NCBI GenBank assembly: GCA_030374765.1
Contig: JARGXX010000129.1
Span: 930,001 to 994,000 of the forward strand
Source: Agarophyton chilense
Lineage: Eukaryota; Rhodophyta; Florideophyceae; Gracilariales; Gracilariaceae
Reading direction: 5' to 3'
DNA length: 64,000 nt
This document shows positions 10,724 to 20,612 of this stretch, piece by piece. The notes beneath the pieces are model-generated. The model did not search any database, had not been told where the DNA came from, and worked only from the letters and a program-made list of their open reading frames with translations. A program made the position numbers and the translations under genes. Position 1 is the stretch's first letter. The number at the start of each line of letters is the position of its first letter.

Positions 10724-12580
10724 ATGGGGTCCTTCACCACTTCTGGGGATCGCCACAAAACCGGCACATCGGTACAACTTTCTCCTACTCCTCCGACTTT
10801 CGGCGATAAGCAACTTCTCGCAACAGCAGTCTCAACCAACCCTCTCAAAGGAATGAACCCATACGTCACCAACCCACTCTCGGGGCCGTCGGCCTCCGCG
10901 CCGGTGGACAACGAAACTCCCCAGCAGGGTGGATATTTCTCCGGTTTGGATGCGGCTCCGTCAGGTACCGAACCTTCCGCCTCGGCGAGCAACCGACATC
11001 CTCAGGAGGATGTGGACATTAAGGTGGTGGCGTGGAACTCCGCTCATGCGATGCCCTTGGTACCAAACTCCGGAGGTTGGATCTCAAACGAATCCTTTCG
11101 AAGGTGGTGTCCCCTTACCGATCCGGTGATATATTCCCGCGCTCCGTGGTTCCATCCGACAGCGGTTCGCGACGATGAGCTCATCGACTCCTACGTGGAG
11201 GACGGCTTATTGCCGGGTGGCCTACCTGTCGAGGTTGTACGTTCTCCCGATTGGAGGGCGCGGGTAGCCATAGAGCCTCAGTATCTATACCGCGGTCGCG
11301 GGGAGTCCCTGGACAAGGCGCGCGCAGCGATGGCGGCTCTGGCCTACCAGCGATTGGAGAGGTCACGCTTTGACCATCTGGTTCCCCCGGAGTACGGGTT
11401 CGATGTCGCCTATTACCGCACGTACGGTGAGGTCTCCTACGGGGATAACCTGGCAGCCTTTCCTGAAGCCGAGTTCCGCGGACGGGGTTTTCCTCTCCGA
11501 GAAGATATGCTCCAATGGAGTCGTCCCATCCTTCGGGCTGAATTCAGGTACCTTCAACGGCAGTTTACCCAGTATGGGTTCGATCGACGCGTTCGCTTCG
11601 AGCGCCGCTCGCGCTCCCGTTTCGGGTTCCTTGTCCCATATCCTCACGTGGAACTGGAGCGTATCCGTAACACGGCGAAGGTTGCGCGATTCGTGCCCCT
11701 TCCAGCTTGGTGGAGTAAGGTCGAGGTCCCCCGAGGGTGCTTTGCTGAACTGCCCCCGTGCATCTACTATATCAGGTCTCGTTTGATGCACGACCCGAAC
11801 TCGGGATACTGGGCCCTCGTTGCAGCCGAGTGGGCAGCCCGCGTAGCGGCGCACCTCCTCTGGGATGCTCATGACCATTTCCGTGTCTGTTATAATCCTC
11901 CGATGCTACGGACCTTCATGCGTCAGATCGACCTTGTCCCAGCGTTAGGTTCGGTCAGCAACGTGCAAGACCTGTATCCAATCTTGGACGTGATCGACAA
12001 CACCCAATGGGATCGAGTTCCAGTGGAAAATCAGCCCGCAGGGGAAGGATCCACGCGAGACAAGTCTCCTGGCCGGTACGATCCGGGCTCCGGTAACTGG
12101 GTCTATTAAAATCCCTTCGAAGGGGTTCGCATCAGCGCGGCGCTAGCACGGGCGCTGATGGACTCGCCTCGACCGATGCCGGTGGAACACCCGACGGGGT
12201 TCATTTATACCGACGATTACGAGCACGAGCCTCCAGTAGACCTGGACGATCCAGCGTTGGACAACAACATGCCAGCTCCTAGTGGAGTACTCCCTGTGGA
12301 GCCATCTGCACCCCTCCAACCAGTGGGAACGACCTCAGCTGCGGCGGCGAATGCATCCGGTGGCGGTCCATCTGCTCCCCCCGGGTGGGGTGTGAACACC
12401 CTTGCGCAGGCGCCGGTTGCAACTCCGCAAGCGGATAGTATGCGACAAGGCCTCTTGAACGCGAGCATTCCGATTCCCCCGGGTATGACGGATGTGAGCC
12501 AGATGTTGGCTTTCGCCTCGGCGTACCATCAGGGTCAGAATCCCAACGGTGGGGCGGGTCCCTCCTCGGGCTTTCCGTAG
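10724..12580 (+). pseudogene. Element B antisense accessory ORF (aORF), one in-frame stop
   Basis: From ATG 10724 (MGSFTTSGDRHK) one frame runs 619 codons to the TAG near 12580, with a single TAA at 12107-12109 where element C has TAT (Tyr). It is transcribed against gag-pol and converges on the chromodomain. The first 130 residues are low-complexity. The middle (about 130-440) is rich in Trp, Tyr and Arg (WFHPTAVRDDELIDSYVEDG, QYLYRGRGE, HLLWDAHDHF). The last 150 are Pro/Gly/Ala-rich (VATPQADS, IPIPPGMTDV). No zinc finger, membrane segment or known catalytic motif is visible. The pattern suggests a structured core with a disordered tail; the function is unknown. Confidence 0.75.
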
Positions 12581-12639
12581 TTCCGCCTTCGGGTAATTGT
12601 AGAGTCCATAGCTTGGCGACAATAGTAAACTTCTGATAT

Positions 12640-12830
12640 TTCCATAACTTCTTTTCTTCTTCCTTCCAAGGATCTTAACTTCTACTTCATCTTCTTCATT
12701 CCTTCTTAGGATCTTCTTCATCTTCGTCTTCATCTTCTTCCCTTCCTAGGGTCCAATCTTCTTCTTAATCTTCTTCTCCACTTCGTGGGTCTTCTTTTCC
12801 TTTTTCATCAAAAACTGTCCCGATAACCGG
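12640..12830. repeat. TTC-rich pyrimidine tract between the convergent aORF and pol (element B)
   Basis: About 190 bases dominated by TTC/TTCC on the plus strand (GAA/GGAA on the minus strand), interspersed with TAGGATC and TTAATC. It lies between the ends of the convergent aORF and pol and is kept in element C at about 39730-39920. It could act as a second polypurine primer or as a shared transcript-end region; neither is shown. Confidence 0.7.
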
Positions 12831-12980
12831 TGCTGTGTTCCCCGGTTAACGGCGCTAGGCCGAGGGCCAGTAGACATTCCCTCTCAATACGTGTTCTTCG
12901 GATACTCTCCTCAATTCCTCTTCAGAGGTCCAACATCTTCCTCACTTCGAGGTCCCATCCACACCAGTTCCCGTGGTGGC

Positions 12981-13253
12981 TTACCCGACTTGGGCACGAT
13001 CCAGAATTGGAGGCAAGGTTACCCGAGCGCGTCGGTGATAGGATAAAACCTTAGACCTCGGAAGGTGCTCAATGGGTTCCACTGTATCCTCATCAGGCGA
13101 GAATCCGTACCATCGGACTTGGTAGCGGACGTCTCCCTCGGGGGTGTAGATGTGACGCACGATGCGATTGATAACGAATTCCTGCGGGTACACTTTTCCC
13201 TGTTCGGGCTTCTCTTCCATCTTGGAACGCTCTAGTTCCCTTGAGGGTGTCAA
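12981..13253 (-). CDS. Element B pol C-terminal chromodomain
   Basis: Frame of 90 residues with EFVINRIVRHIYTPEGDVRY followed by QVRWYGFSPDEDTVEPIEHL, a clear chromodomain core (aromatic residues, YxVRWxG, D-T-x-E). It is the distal end of the integrase polypeptide. It is separated from the integrase frame ending at 13697 by about 440 bases that include a 50-bp tandem duplication (13557-13606 and 13607-13656). Confidence 0.8.
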   Translation of the reverse strand: MTPSRELERSKMEEKPEQGKVYPQEFVINRIVRHIYTPEGDVRYQVRWYGFSPDEDTVEPIEHLPRSKVLSYHRRARVTLPPILDRAQVG

Positions 13254-13696
13254 CGTAGGGTATAGACATACACCGGTGGGTTCTTTTCCGTGTTGCGAGT
13301 GGGTCTCAGCACTTCGTCCAAACGGCGCCGAGTGGCCTGTGGGCTACGTTGTAACTTCCGTCTACGCAGTCAAAACGGCCCAGTTTTGGGTTCTTCTTAA
13401 AGCTGAGATCTTTCCGATAACAACGGTGTTCTTAGATTCTGTGACTGTTGAGAAACCGCGACGCGGTAGCGTCTCCAATCTCAGGGGCGTAGGACTTCAA
13501 CGTCAACCCGAGCTACGGGGACGAAGGTTGCTCTCGTGCAACGCGCCGTGCGACGGAGGCGGTTTGCGTGACGGTTGGTCGTCAGAGCCTTTTGATTGGC
13601 TCGGTGAGGCGGTTTGCGCGACGGTTGGTCGTCAGAGCCTTTTGATTGGCTCGGTGCCATTCGACGTGTGCCACATAAATGCGCGGGCGCCGATTG

Positions 13697-15787
13697 CTAC
13701 TCCGCAAGCGGATATGAGGTGGCGGTTTCGACACGCGTTAGCACTCTCCTGAGCTGTCCCCGACGGGTCTCACTCATTTCTTTCCCATTCCTGAGGGTTC
13801 CAGTGTCTCCATAGGAGTTCCTATTCCCATTCCATAACGGAGAGCCAATTTGGTCAACCTCGTCGTCGAGATCTTCCCCGTGCGGGTCCGCTGACACAGC
13901 TCGTTCCCGAGAAAGCGGGGTTTGAGTGTGCGACACCTCAGTGTCTCGTCCGCGGCGGCGGGTGATCGTCGGCTCTGTAGGCGTTCCGGGTGCGGAGTTC
14001 TCCGCACGACTCTCCCTAGGCGCGGTTTCGTCATCTTTTCTGACGTCGTGCTCGGCTGGGTCGGCGGTGATGTCGCTACCCATACGCTGGGGTTGTGACT
14101 TTTCTGTCGCCGGCTTGGTCAGGCTCGCCGTCTCACTGTGAGAACTAGATTCCCTGTTAGGGCGACTGGCTGACGCCGAAACATCGTCCTGCGAAGGAAC
14201 TAAGTCCTCCTCCCCCTCCTTAGGCGGAGAGCCAGGAGGCTTGATTACCTCCGGTGGGGGAGTAACTCTGTAAGAGTTCGTTGACTGGGCCCTTGAGGGA
14301 GCGGGCCCAGGTTCGGGAGTATCCGAAGTTTCCGGTAGGTCGGTTAAACCACGTTCCGGGTGCGGAAGTATAACGGGGCGGGTGTTCGAATCTCCTCTTG
14401 ACGGGTTAACTTCCGTTGAATCATCCCCTGTGGAGGGCGTTGGTGCCCACACCACTTCCACATTTGGGTTGGGCGCTCGTGTGATGCGGTCCCTGGAGAT
14501 CGGTTCGTGGCGGTTAGCGATATCCAATACCACCGTGTCCGGGTCTACAGAAACCACACGAGATGGTCCGTCCACAATTGGCGAAAGCTTGTGCCTACGT
14601 TCCTTTTCAGGATTGTAGTATTCCTTTCGAAGGAAGACGAAGTCGTCGGGCTCCACCTGAGGTAGAGGTTTGCGAACCCGATTGTCAAAGTCCTTCTTGT
14701 AGGCGCGTTGAGCTTTGTCCATTGCTTTCCGGGCTATCGGCACCATCTTCGTAAGCCACTCCTTCCAGGCTTCTCGGTACAATCCCGGTGACGGGTACGT
14801 CGACAGCGTCGGTTGAGCCTCGATGGCGACCGGCGGCGGTGTCCTCGACAGTACCAGTTCGAATGGGGATAACGATGTAACCCGATGTACCTGGGTGTTG
14901 TATGCATACGTGATAGCGTCTGTGTACAAGTCCCAATTTTTGGGGTGATCTGCAACATACGATCTCAAAGCGTTGAGTATCGTGCGGTTAAACCTCTCCA
15001 CCTGGCCATTCCCCTGAGGGTGATACGTAGTAACAAATAAATTCCTTACATCAAGGATTCGACATACATTCTGAAAGAACTTTGATGCGAATTGCCCTCC
15101 GTTGTCGGATAACAACTGCACCGGCGGTCCATATACGAACACCCAATGGGTCACGAACGCTTGCGCGACGGTAGCGGCGGTGATCCGCTTCAGCGGCACA
15201 GTTCTCGTTAGCTTAGAGAATCTGTCAGAAATGACAAGCAGATACCGATGACCTCGGGGCGTCCTGATAAACTCCCCTAGGATGTCTATGGCCACGAATT
15301 AGAGTGGAGCCCGTGCCGGGAACAGCGTCAACTTCTTAGAGTGCTTCCGAAGTTTGACGTCATTCTTGGCGCAATTGGCGCAGGCCCGTTTGACGGCGTA
15401 ACAATCGAATGCCATTGCCGGCCAGTAAAAGTCCCTTCTCAACGTGAGGTACAGTTTTCTTCCCCCGGGGTGGGCGCCAACCTTCACATAGTGAGTGAGG
15501 TGTAATACCCTCTGTTGTACGGTGTGCGGCACCACTATCCTCGGGCGAGGTCCAACGGTCCTGATTAGGTAACCCTGATCGTCGTCCTCGAAAGGTAACT
15601 GAAATCCTCCGTTGAGGCGAGCCCGAATCTGTGTACAGAATGGGTCGAGCTGTTGCTCGCGTATCATCTCCTCTGGAGAGATAGGTATAAAAGAGCCGGT
15701 CGGCGAATCCAGACTCTCGTTGACGAGTATGTCGTCACAAACATCATCCGTCAGCGGTTGAGCTCCTGCCTCGAGGTCCGATACCAT
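13697..15787 (-). pseudogene. Element B integrase and disordered tail
   Basis: Upstream part (15299-15787): HHCC zinc module (HYVKVGAHPGG, then CANCAK). A TAA at 15299-15301 (GAA in element C) interrupts it before the catalytic core. Core (to 13697): D1 in MAIDILGEF, D2 in LLSDNGGQFASKFF, Glu in GNGQVERFN. The C-terminal 300 residues are Pro/Ser/Glu-rich (SRPNRESSSHSETASL). At 13687-13714 the sequence departs from element C and instead matches 28 bases of the antisense ORF (12410-12437, two mismatches). Confidence 0.9.
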
Positions 15788-15859
15788 AAAACATGGGATG
15801 TCATCGTCCTCGTAGGGTTCCGTTTCCGCTGTGGTTCCCCAGCGGGATAGTGCATCAGC

Positions 15860-17098
15860 CTAAGTGTTCAGCTTCCCTTTCTTGTACAGGATCTCAAAGT
15901 CGAATTCCGACAGTCGGAGACGCCAGCGCATAAGGCGGCCCGAGGGTTCGGAGATCTCCAGGAGCCAACGCAAGCATGCGTGGTCCGTATGGACTTTGAA
16001 ACGAGTACCCATCAGATAGGGGCGAAGTGTAGCTAAGGCCCACACAACGGCTAAACATTCTTTCTCGGAGACCGAGTAGTTTCTTTCATGGACATTCAGG
16101 GAACATGACCAGTACCCAATAGGGTGACGTTCACCATCCTCAGAGGATTGGAACAGTGCACACCCTACTTGGTTTGCACTAGCATCGGTGTCCACTTCGT
16201 AAGGGAGCCCAGGATTGGGTAGAGCCAAGATTGGCGGTGATGTTACGGCATTCACCAGTGCCGTGAAGGCAGACGCTTCCGCGTCGCCAAAAGGTTCCAG
16301 TTCAACTGGTTGTCCCTTCGTCAGGAGCCTGTTGAGGGGGGTGGCAATATCCGCAAAGTTCGGGACGAATCGGCGATACACGTTACACAAACCTAAGAAG
16401 GATCGCAACTCCGTTTGAGTTTTCGGGTGTTTTGCTTCCTTCAAGGATTTCACTCGCACTTCATCGATTGAAAGCTGTCCGGGACGGATGATATGACCCA
16501 GATACTTAACGGAATCGGTGAAAAACTCGCACTTCTTGAGTTTCAAGGTGATTCCCGCGTCGCGGAGTATCTTCATTACGTCCCTGACGTGTTCGAGGTG
16601 GTCATCCAGGTTTTTGGAGAAGACAATAATGTCGTCTAAATACAGTAGACACGTCCTCCACTTGAAGGGAGCCAACAGAATGTCTATCGCCTGTTGAAAC
16701 GTTGCGGGGGCATTTGTCAACCGAAAAGGCATCCTCCGGAATCGGAAAAGTCCTTGATGACACACGAAAGCCGTTTTGTCTCGATCTTCCTCCCTAATAG
16801 GGACTTGCCAGTAGCCCGAATTGGCGTCGAGGGTAGAGAAAACAGTAGCGCTCCCAAGGGAGTCGATGTATTCGTCCATCCGAGGGATCGGGTACACATC
16901 CTTAATGGTTACCTCGTTCAGGCGTCTGAAATCGATGCAGAAACGCCACAATCCATCCGGTTTCGGAACTAACACCACGGGTGAGGCCCAAGCGGACTGG
17001 GCAGGTTCAATTACGCCCACTTTAAGCATCTTCTTCACCTGAGATTTCTCCTCTTCGCGAGCTTTCGGTCCAGCCCTGTAAGGATGTTGGGCAATAGG
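15860..17098 (-). pseudogene. Element B reverse transcriptase and RNase H
   Basis: RT blocks: WASPVVLVPKPDGLWRF, DFRRLNEVTIKDVYPIP, FSTLDANSGYW, FRRMPFRLTNAPATFQ (Gly to Arg in the usual MPFGL), and YLDDIIVFSK with the catalytic YxDD. RNase H: DTDASANQVGCALF, EKECLAVVWAL, HTDHACLRWLLE. Bounded upstream by a TAG at 17099-17101 (CGG in element C) and downstream by a TAG at 15860 (CAG in C, in KLNTQADALSR). The frame is otherwise continuous with protease and integrase. Confidence 0.93.
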
Positions 17099-18357
17099 CT
17101 AAGTGTTCGGTAACAAGTCGATGCGGTGTTCTGTAATCCCAATAGTTCCAAGGGAACCATCCCACATAGGGGTAAATTCATGAAGCATGTGCCTCAGCTT
17201 CTCCCGATGAGATGCGGGTACATGGTTGAGATCCCATTTCTCCAATTCTTGAACAGGATCCGTCTGGTCTGCTCCTGTGATAGGGGACGTAACCTTCTGA
17301 GGTTTAAAGTGTTCAGCGTGTGGAGCTGCAGTCGTATGCTCACCGTCTTCCGCGATTTCGGCAGTGTCCTCCCCCTTCTTAGGGTCCGCCACACCAAGGA
17401 CCTCTGCGATAGAGATCTTTGTAGGTACGACCGCATGCGGGTGTGGAAGAACAGAACCCAGGATCTGGTGTTTGACCAAATGCTGCGTTGTCTTTCCAAA
17501 GTTGGCTACCAAAACCTTGAAAGGTTTATCCGGTTCCACGGAGACAACCCCATTCGCAAGGGCGAGTTGACGCCGCGTATACAGAGACGGGTTCGGTTGT
17601 ACCACATGCACACCAATTTGCTTGGTAACAACTGTGACCCAAATCTGGGTTTCTGGTGGGATAGCCACTGACTTCGCAACCTTTACCCGTGTAGACACCG
17701 GGTCCTTCTTCACAGATTCCTGCGCGACAGGGAGAGGAACGCGTGTTTGCGCTGCTCCCTGTAAGGTTTTACGAACGATTGGGATCGTAGACCCGTCTTC
17801 GAGTTCCACAGTTCTATTCCGAGGACGGATGGCTTCCACGAAGCGCTCGCAAAAGTCACAACCCAGTATGACTGGTGCTGCAAGTGACTTGCATACAATG
17901 AACTCTAGCTGAACGAGATAGGAGCCTAACCTCACCATGAGGTAAATTGTACCCAGTGTCCGTAGCGGGTTGTTGTTCGCATCGGCGATATCCAAACGTG
18001 GACGGGCACGAACTTGAACCCGGAGCAGCGGGGGTAACAATTCAACATGAATTAAGTTAGGAGCGGCTCCTGTATCCAGGACAGATATTTGACGAACCAT
18101 AAACTGGTTGGACAGGCCGAAGTCGGCAAATACTTTATAATTCCGCTTGGCCATTACCATAACTCGATCCGGAATACGGGGATTACGGGACCGTATCCAC
18201 GGGCGACAAAGGACACTAAAGTATCCCGAGTTAACGTCGGTGTCAGCCGTTCTCCTTGAAAGGATAGTCACAGCTGGGGAGCGAAGCTGGAGCGCCTCGG
18301 GCGTCTTCAACTCCGGCTTAGAAGACGCCCCTCCCGCAGGGGAGACTCCCAAGTTTA
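17099..18357 (-). pseudogene. Element B N-terminal pol with aspartic protease
   Basis: The open frame begins in the -1 frame relative to gag. Protease signature VLDTGAAPNLIHV near residue 92, with a second-lobe VILGCDFCERF. It ends LLPNT-stop just before the RT segment PIAQHPYRAG. There is no convincing ATG at its start, which fits expression as a Gag-Pol frameshift product in an intact relative. Confidence 0.88.
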
Positions 18358-18364
18358 GTTTTTC
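18355..18364 (-). promoter_or_regulatory. Candidate -1 frameshift site between gag and pol (element B)
   Basis: On the minus strand GAAAAAC is followed at once by TAA in the gag frame; slipping back one base opens the pol frame (GAA AAA CTA). The string is unchanged in element C. It resembles an X XXY YYZ slippery site but the first base is G rather than A, so efficiency is uncertain. In B gag now stops about 30 bases earlier (TAG at 18397), so the site is out of reach. Confidence 0.45.
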
Positions 18365-18396
18365 GAAGCGGACCCCACCGAATTTGGTGCAGCTGC

Positions 18397-20385
18397 CTAT
18401 AAGGGGACCGGTTGTTCCCCGTTCGCGGGTACAAGTTCTGTATCACTGTCAGCAAGGTGAGCTCGGAGTATCCTTTGTTCCTCATAGGACCTACTTGGGA
18501 CTCGAGCTTTCTCCTCAGGGGTCAGAGCCTCGTACTGCGCGATAATTCGTGAACCCTCCCGCAGGGGAAATGTGCAGTCTGGTGCTTTGTGACCACAGAG
18601 GTAACACAAATAGCAAATCAGCTCTGCCGGGTTCGGTTGTGGACGTGAATCCACGCGACGTGGTGCTGTATCCCTCCATCCGGGGCGAGAGAACCGAGCA
18701 GCGGTATTCGCAAAAGGTAGCGATGCGGCTGGCACCCTCCGTCCTTGGGTATAGAGTGCAGGGTCTTCATCCGTAGTCGGAGCGGATGTCGACGGCAACT
18801 CAGACGTACCCATAGATTCGGGGTTACTTCCCATCAAGTGAATGTTATCGTTGACCCCCACAGGGGCAGGGCCTCCTGCGAGTGACAAAGACGAGTTACC
18901 TCTATCGGCGAGGAGTGCACGTGTCGGCCGACTCTTTCGGTTCTGCCGGGCACGAAGAGTATCCCCCTCAGCCTGGGCGTACTGAACCAGTTCCAAGTAG
19001 GTCAGCTTGCGCTTCTCTTCCCGATGTCGGGCAACCAATGCCCTTATCGAGGGGTCCAAACCATCCACAAACATGGAGCATCTCTCGTAGGCGGGGAATA
19101 CATTCCCGCATCGGTGAAATGCTTTATTCAAGCGAGTTGAATACAGCGTTTCGGTTTCCATCGGCTTCTGCCGCGTATCCCTTAATGCAAGGATTGCTTC
19201 CTGAATCGCATTTCCAGTAGCGTACGACCTCAAGAGGTACTGCACCGCTTCGGGCCAGCACGTGACTCCCCCTTCCGAGGCTCGGGATGATCCACGGACG
19301 GAGTTGAACTGGTCTTCAGCCATCCCCTTTAAGAAATAGGGTAATGCAAGATACGCTTGCGCTTCACTCATACCGAGGATGTCAGCCTCCTGGACGAACC
19401 TCGCAAGGAAATCGAGCACCACAATTGGGTCTGTTCCTGTGAATTCCCTCTTCTGTAGGGTGATGCTCAGCCTTTTGATGTAGTCCTTGACCTTACCCGT
19501 TCCGCGGGATGTTCGATCTCCCGAAGGGTTATCCAACCGGTAATAGCGGTACGATAGCTGCTTCCGATAGAGAGGATTCGTCGGCTTCAGCTGCTTTAAT
19601 CCAAGGTGTTTCCTACCCTTCTTCCGGGTACGGATTGCCCCTTGAGAGGTGTAAGTAGCCTTCGACCGAGTCGCCCGGGATGACCGGCGTCCATCTTCAC
19701 TATCCAAAGATTCGGAAGACGAACTCGATGACGAGCGATTGGGATCGGAATCCGATAAATCCTCTTGGAGGTGAACCCTCTTCTTGGACTTGCAGCGGTC
19801 CCGTTTAGCGGAGCTGTGTTCTTCGTCTTCCGAAACGTCGGGTTTATCCTTCGAGGCTTCTGTGTCTCCGTCCATACGGATAATGGCCTCGAGGGTGTCC
19901 AGCCGAGCTCGGAAGCGTTCCGCTTGCACGCGGTGTTCCTCCACGAGGCTCCGGTACTCCTGGACAAAGACCCGAGGGGTGCCAAAGCTTTCCAAAAGGG
20001 AGTTCACATCCCTCCTCAGGGTACGAAGGTCATCGGCGACTCCCCGCTCCTGGGCGTCCTCCACCTTGCAGCGGAGGGTAGTAACCTCCTGAAGGAGCTC
20101 AACGTGAGCCGCGTTGGCGATATCGATTCGAGTCTCCAGGCGCTGTAATTCAGGGTCGGCCCGACTTCGGGGTGCTGCTGAGGGGGTCTCCACCACTGGA
20201 GCTGGGCCCACAGCCACGACCTCTCGAGGACCTGAAACCACTGAGGGTGCTCTCCGAGTGTCCGGATCGGTACCGGAATCGTTCCGATCTTCGGGAATTG
20301 AGCTCCTCGACCTAGGCGGGGCTGGGGGCACTGAATCCGCTTGACGGTTCGATCCAGTCCTGGAACCACGGGTAGGCGGCGACAT
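18397..20385 (-). CDS. Element B gag, C-terminus shortened
   Basis: 662 residues from ATG 20385 (MSPPTRGSRTGSNRQ). N-terminal coiled-coil-like region (about 90-175), a basic/Ser-rich stretch (KSKKRVHLQEDLSDSD, SSSSSSSESLDSEDG), a capsid-like core (FTGTDPIVVLDFLARFVQEA; GNVFPAYERCSMF), and one CCHC knuckle CYLCYLCGHKAPDC near residue 600. The stop TAG at 18397-18399 replaces Phe-Glu of element C (TTCGAG to TTATAG), removing the last 12 or so codons and the frameshift window. Confidence 0.9.
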   Translation of the reverse strand: MSPPTRGSRTGSNRQADSVPPAPPRSRSSIPEDRNDSGTDPDTRRAPSVVSGPREVVAVGPAPVVETPSAAPRSRADPELQRLETRIDIANAAHVELLQEVTTLRCKVEDAQERGVADDLRTLRRDVNSLLESFGTPRVFVQEYRSLVEEHRVQAERFRARLDTLEAIIRMDGDTEASKDKPDVSEDEEHSSAKRDRCKSKKRVHLQEDLSDSDPNRSSSSSSSESLDSEDGRRSSRATRSKATYTSQGAIRTRKKGRKHLGLKQLKPTNPLYRKQLSYRYYRLDNPSGDRTSRGTGKVKDYIKRLSITLQKREFTGTDPIVVLDFLARFVQEADILGMSEAQAYLALPYFLKGMAEDQFNSVRGSSRASEGGVTCWPEAVQYLLRSYATGNAIQEAILALRDTRQKPMETETLYSTRLNKAFHRCGNVFPAYERCSMFVDGLDPSIRALVARHREEKRKLTYLELVQYAQAEGDTLRARQNRKSRPTRALLADRGNSSLSLAGGPAPVGVNDNIHLMGSNPESMGTSELPSTSAPTTDEDPALYTQGRRVPAASLPFANTAARFSRPGWRDTAPRRVDSRPQPNPAELICYLCYLCGHKAPDCTFPLREGSRIIAQYEALTPEEKARVPSRSYEEQRILRAHLADSDTELVPANGEQPVPL

Positions 20386-20589
20386 GCTGCAGACACGACA
20401 CCGACGATTCGGGGTAACGATGAAATTCGATCACGAGATTCCCGAAGAACGGATGACGTAACACAAAACAAAAATAAAAACCAATTCCACCCTTTCCAAA
20501 GGGGACCACTACAACAAATCTTCACGACGGTGCTTCCTCTTCCAAGAGATATTCCAACAGATGGATGAACAACCCAAAAGTCCGAGAGC

Positions 20590-20610
20590 GGATTCTAAGT
20601 CGGGAGACCA
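20590..20610 (-). promoter_or_regulatory. Element B primer-binding site
   Basis: Minus-strand TGGTCTCCCGACTTAGAA... starts two bases after the 5' LTR. It is identical in element C (47662-47682) and close to that of element A. The cognate tRNA would end ...GGGAGACCA; not identified. Confidence 0.7.
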
Positions 20611-20612
20611 CT

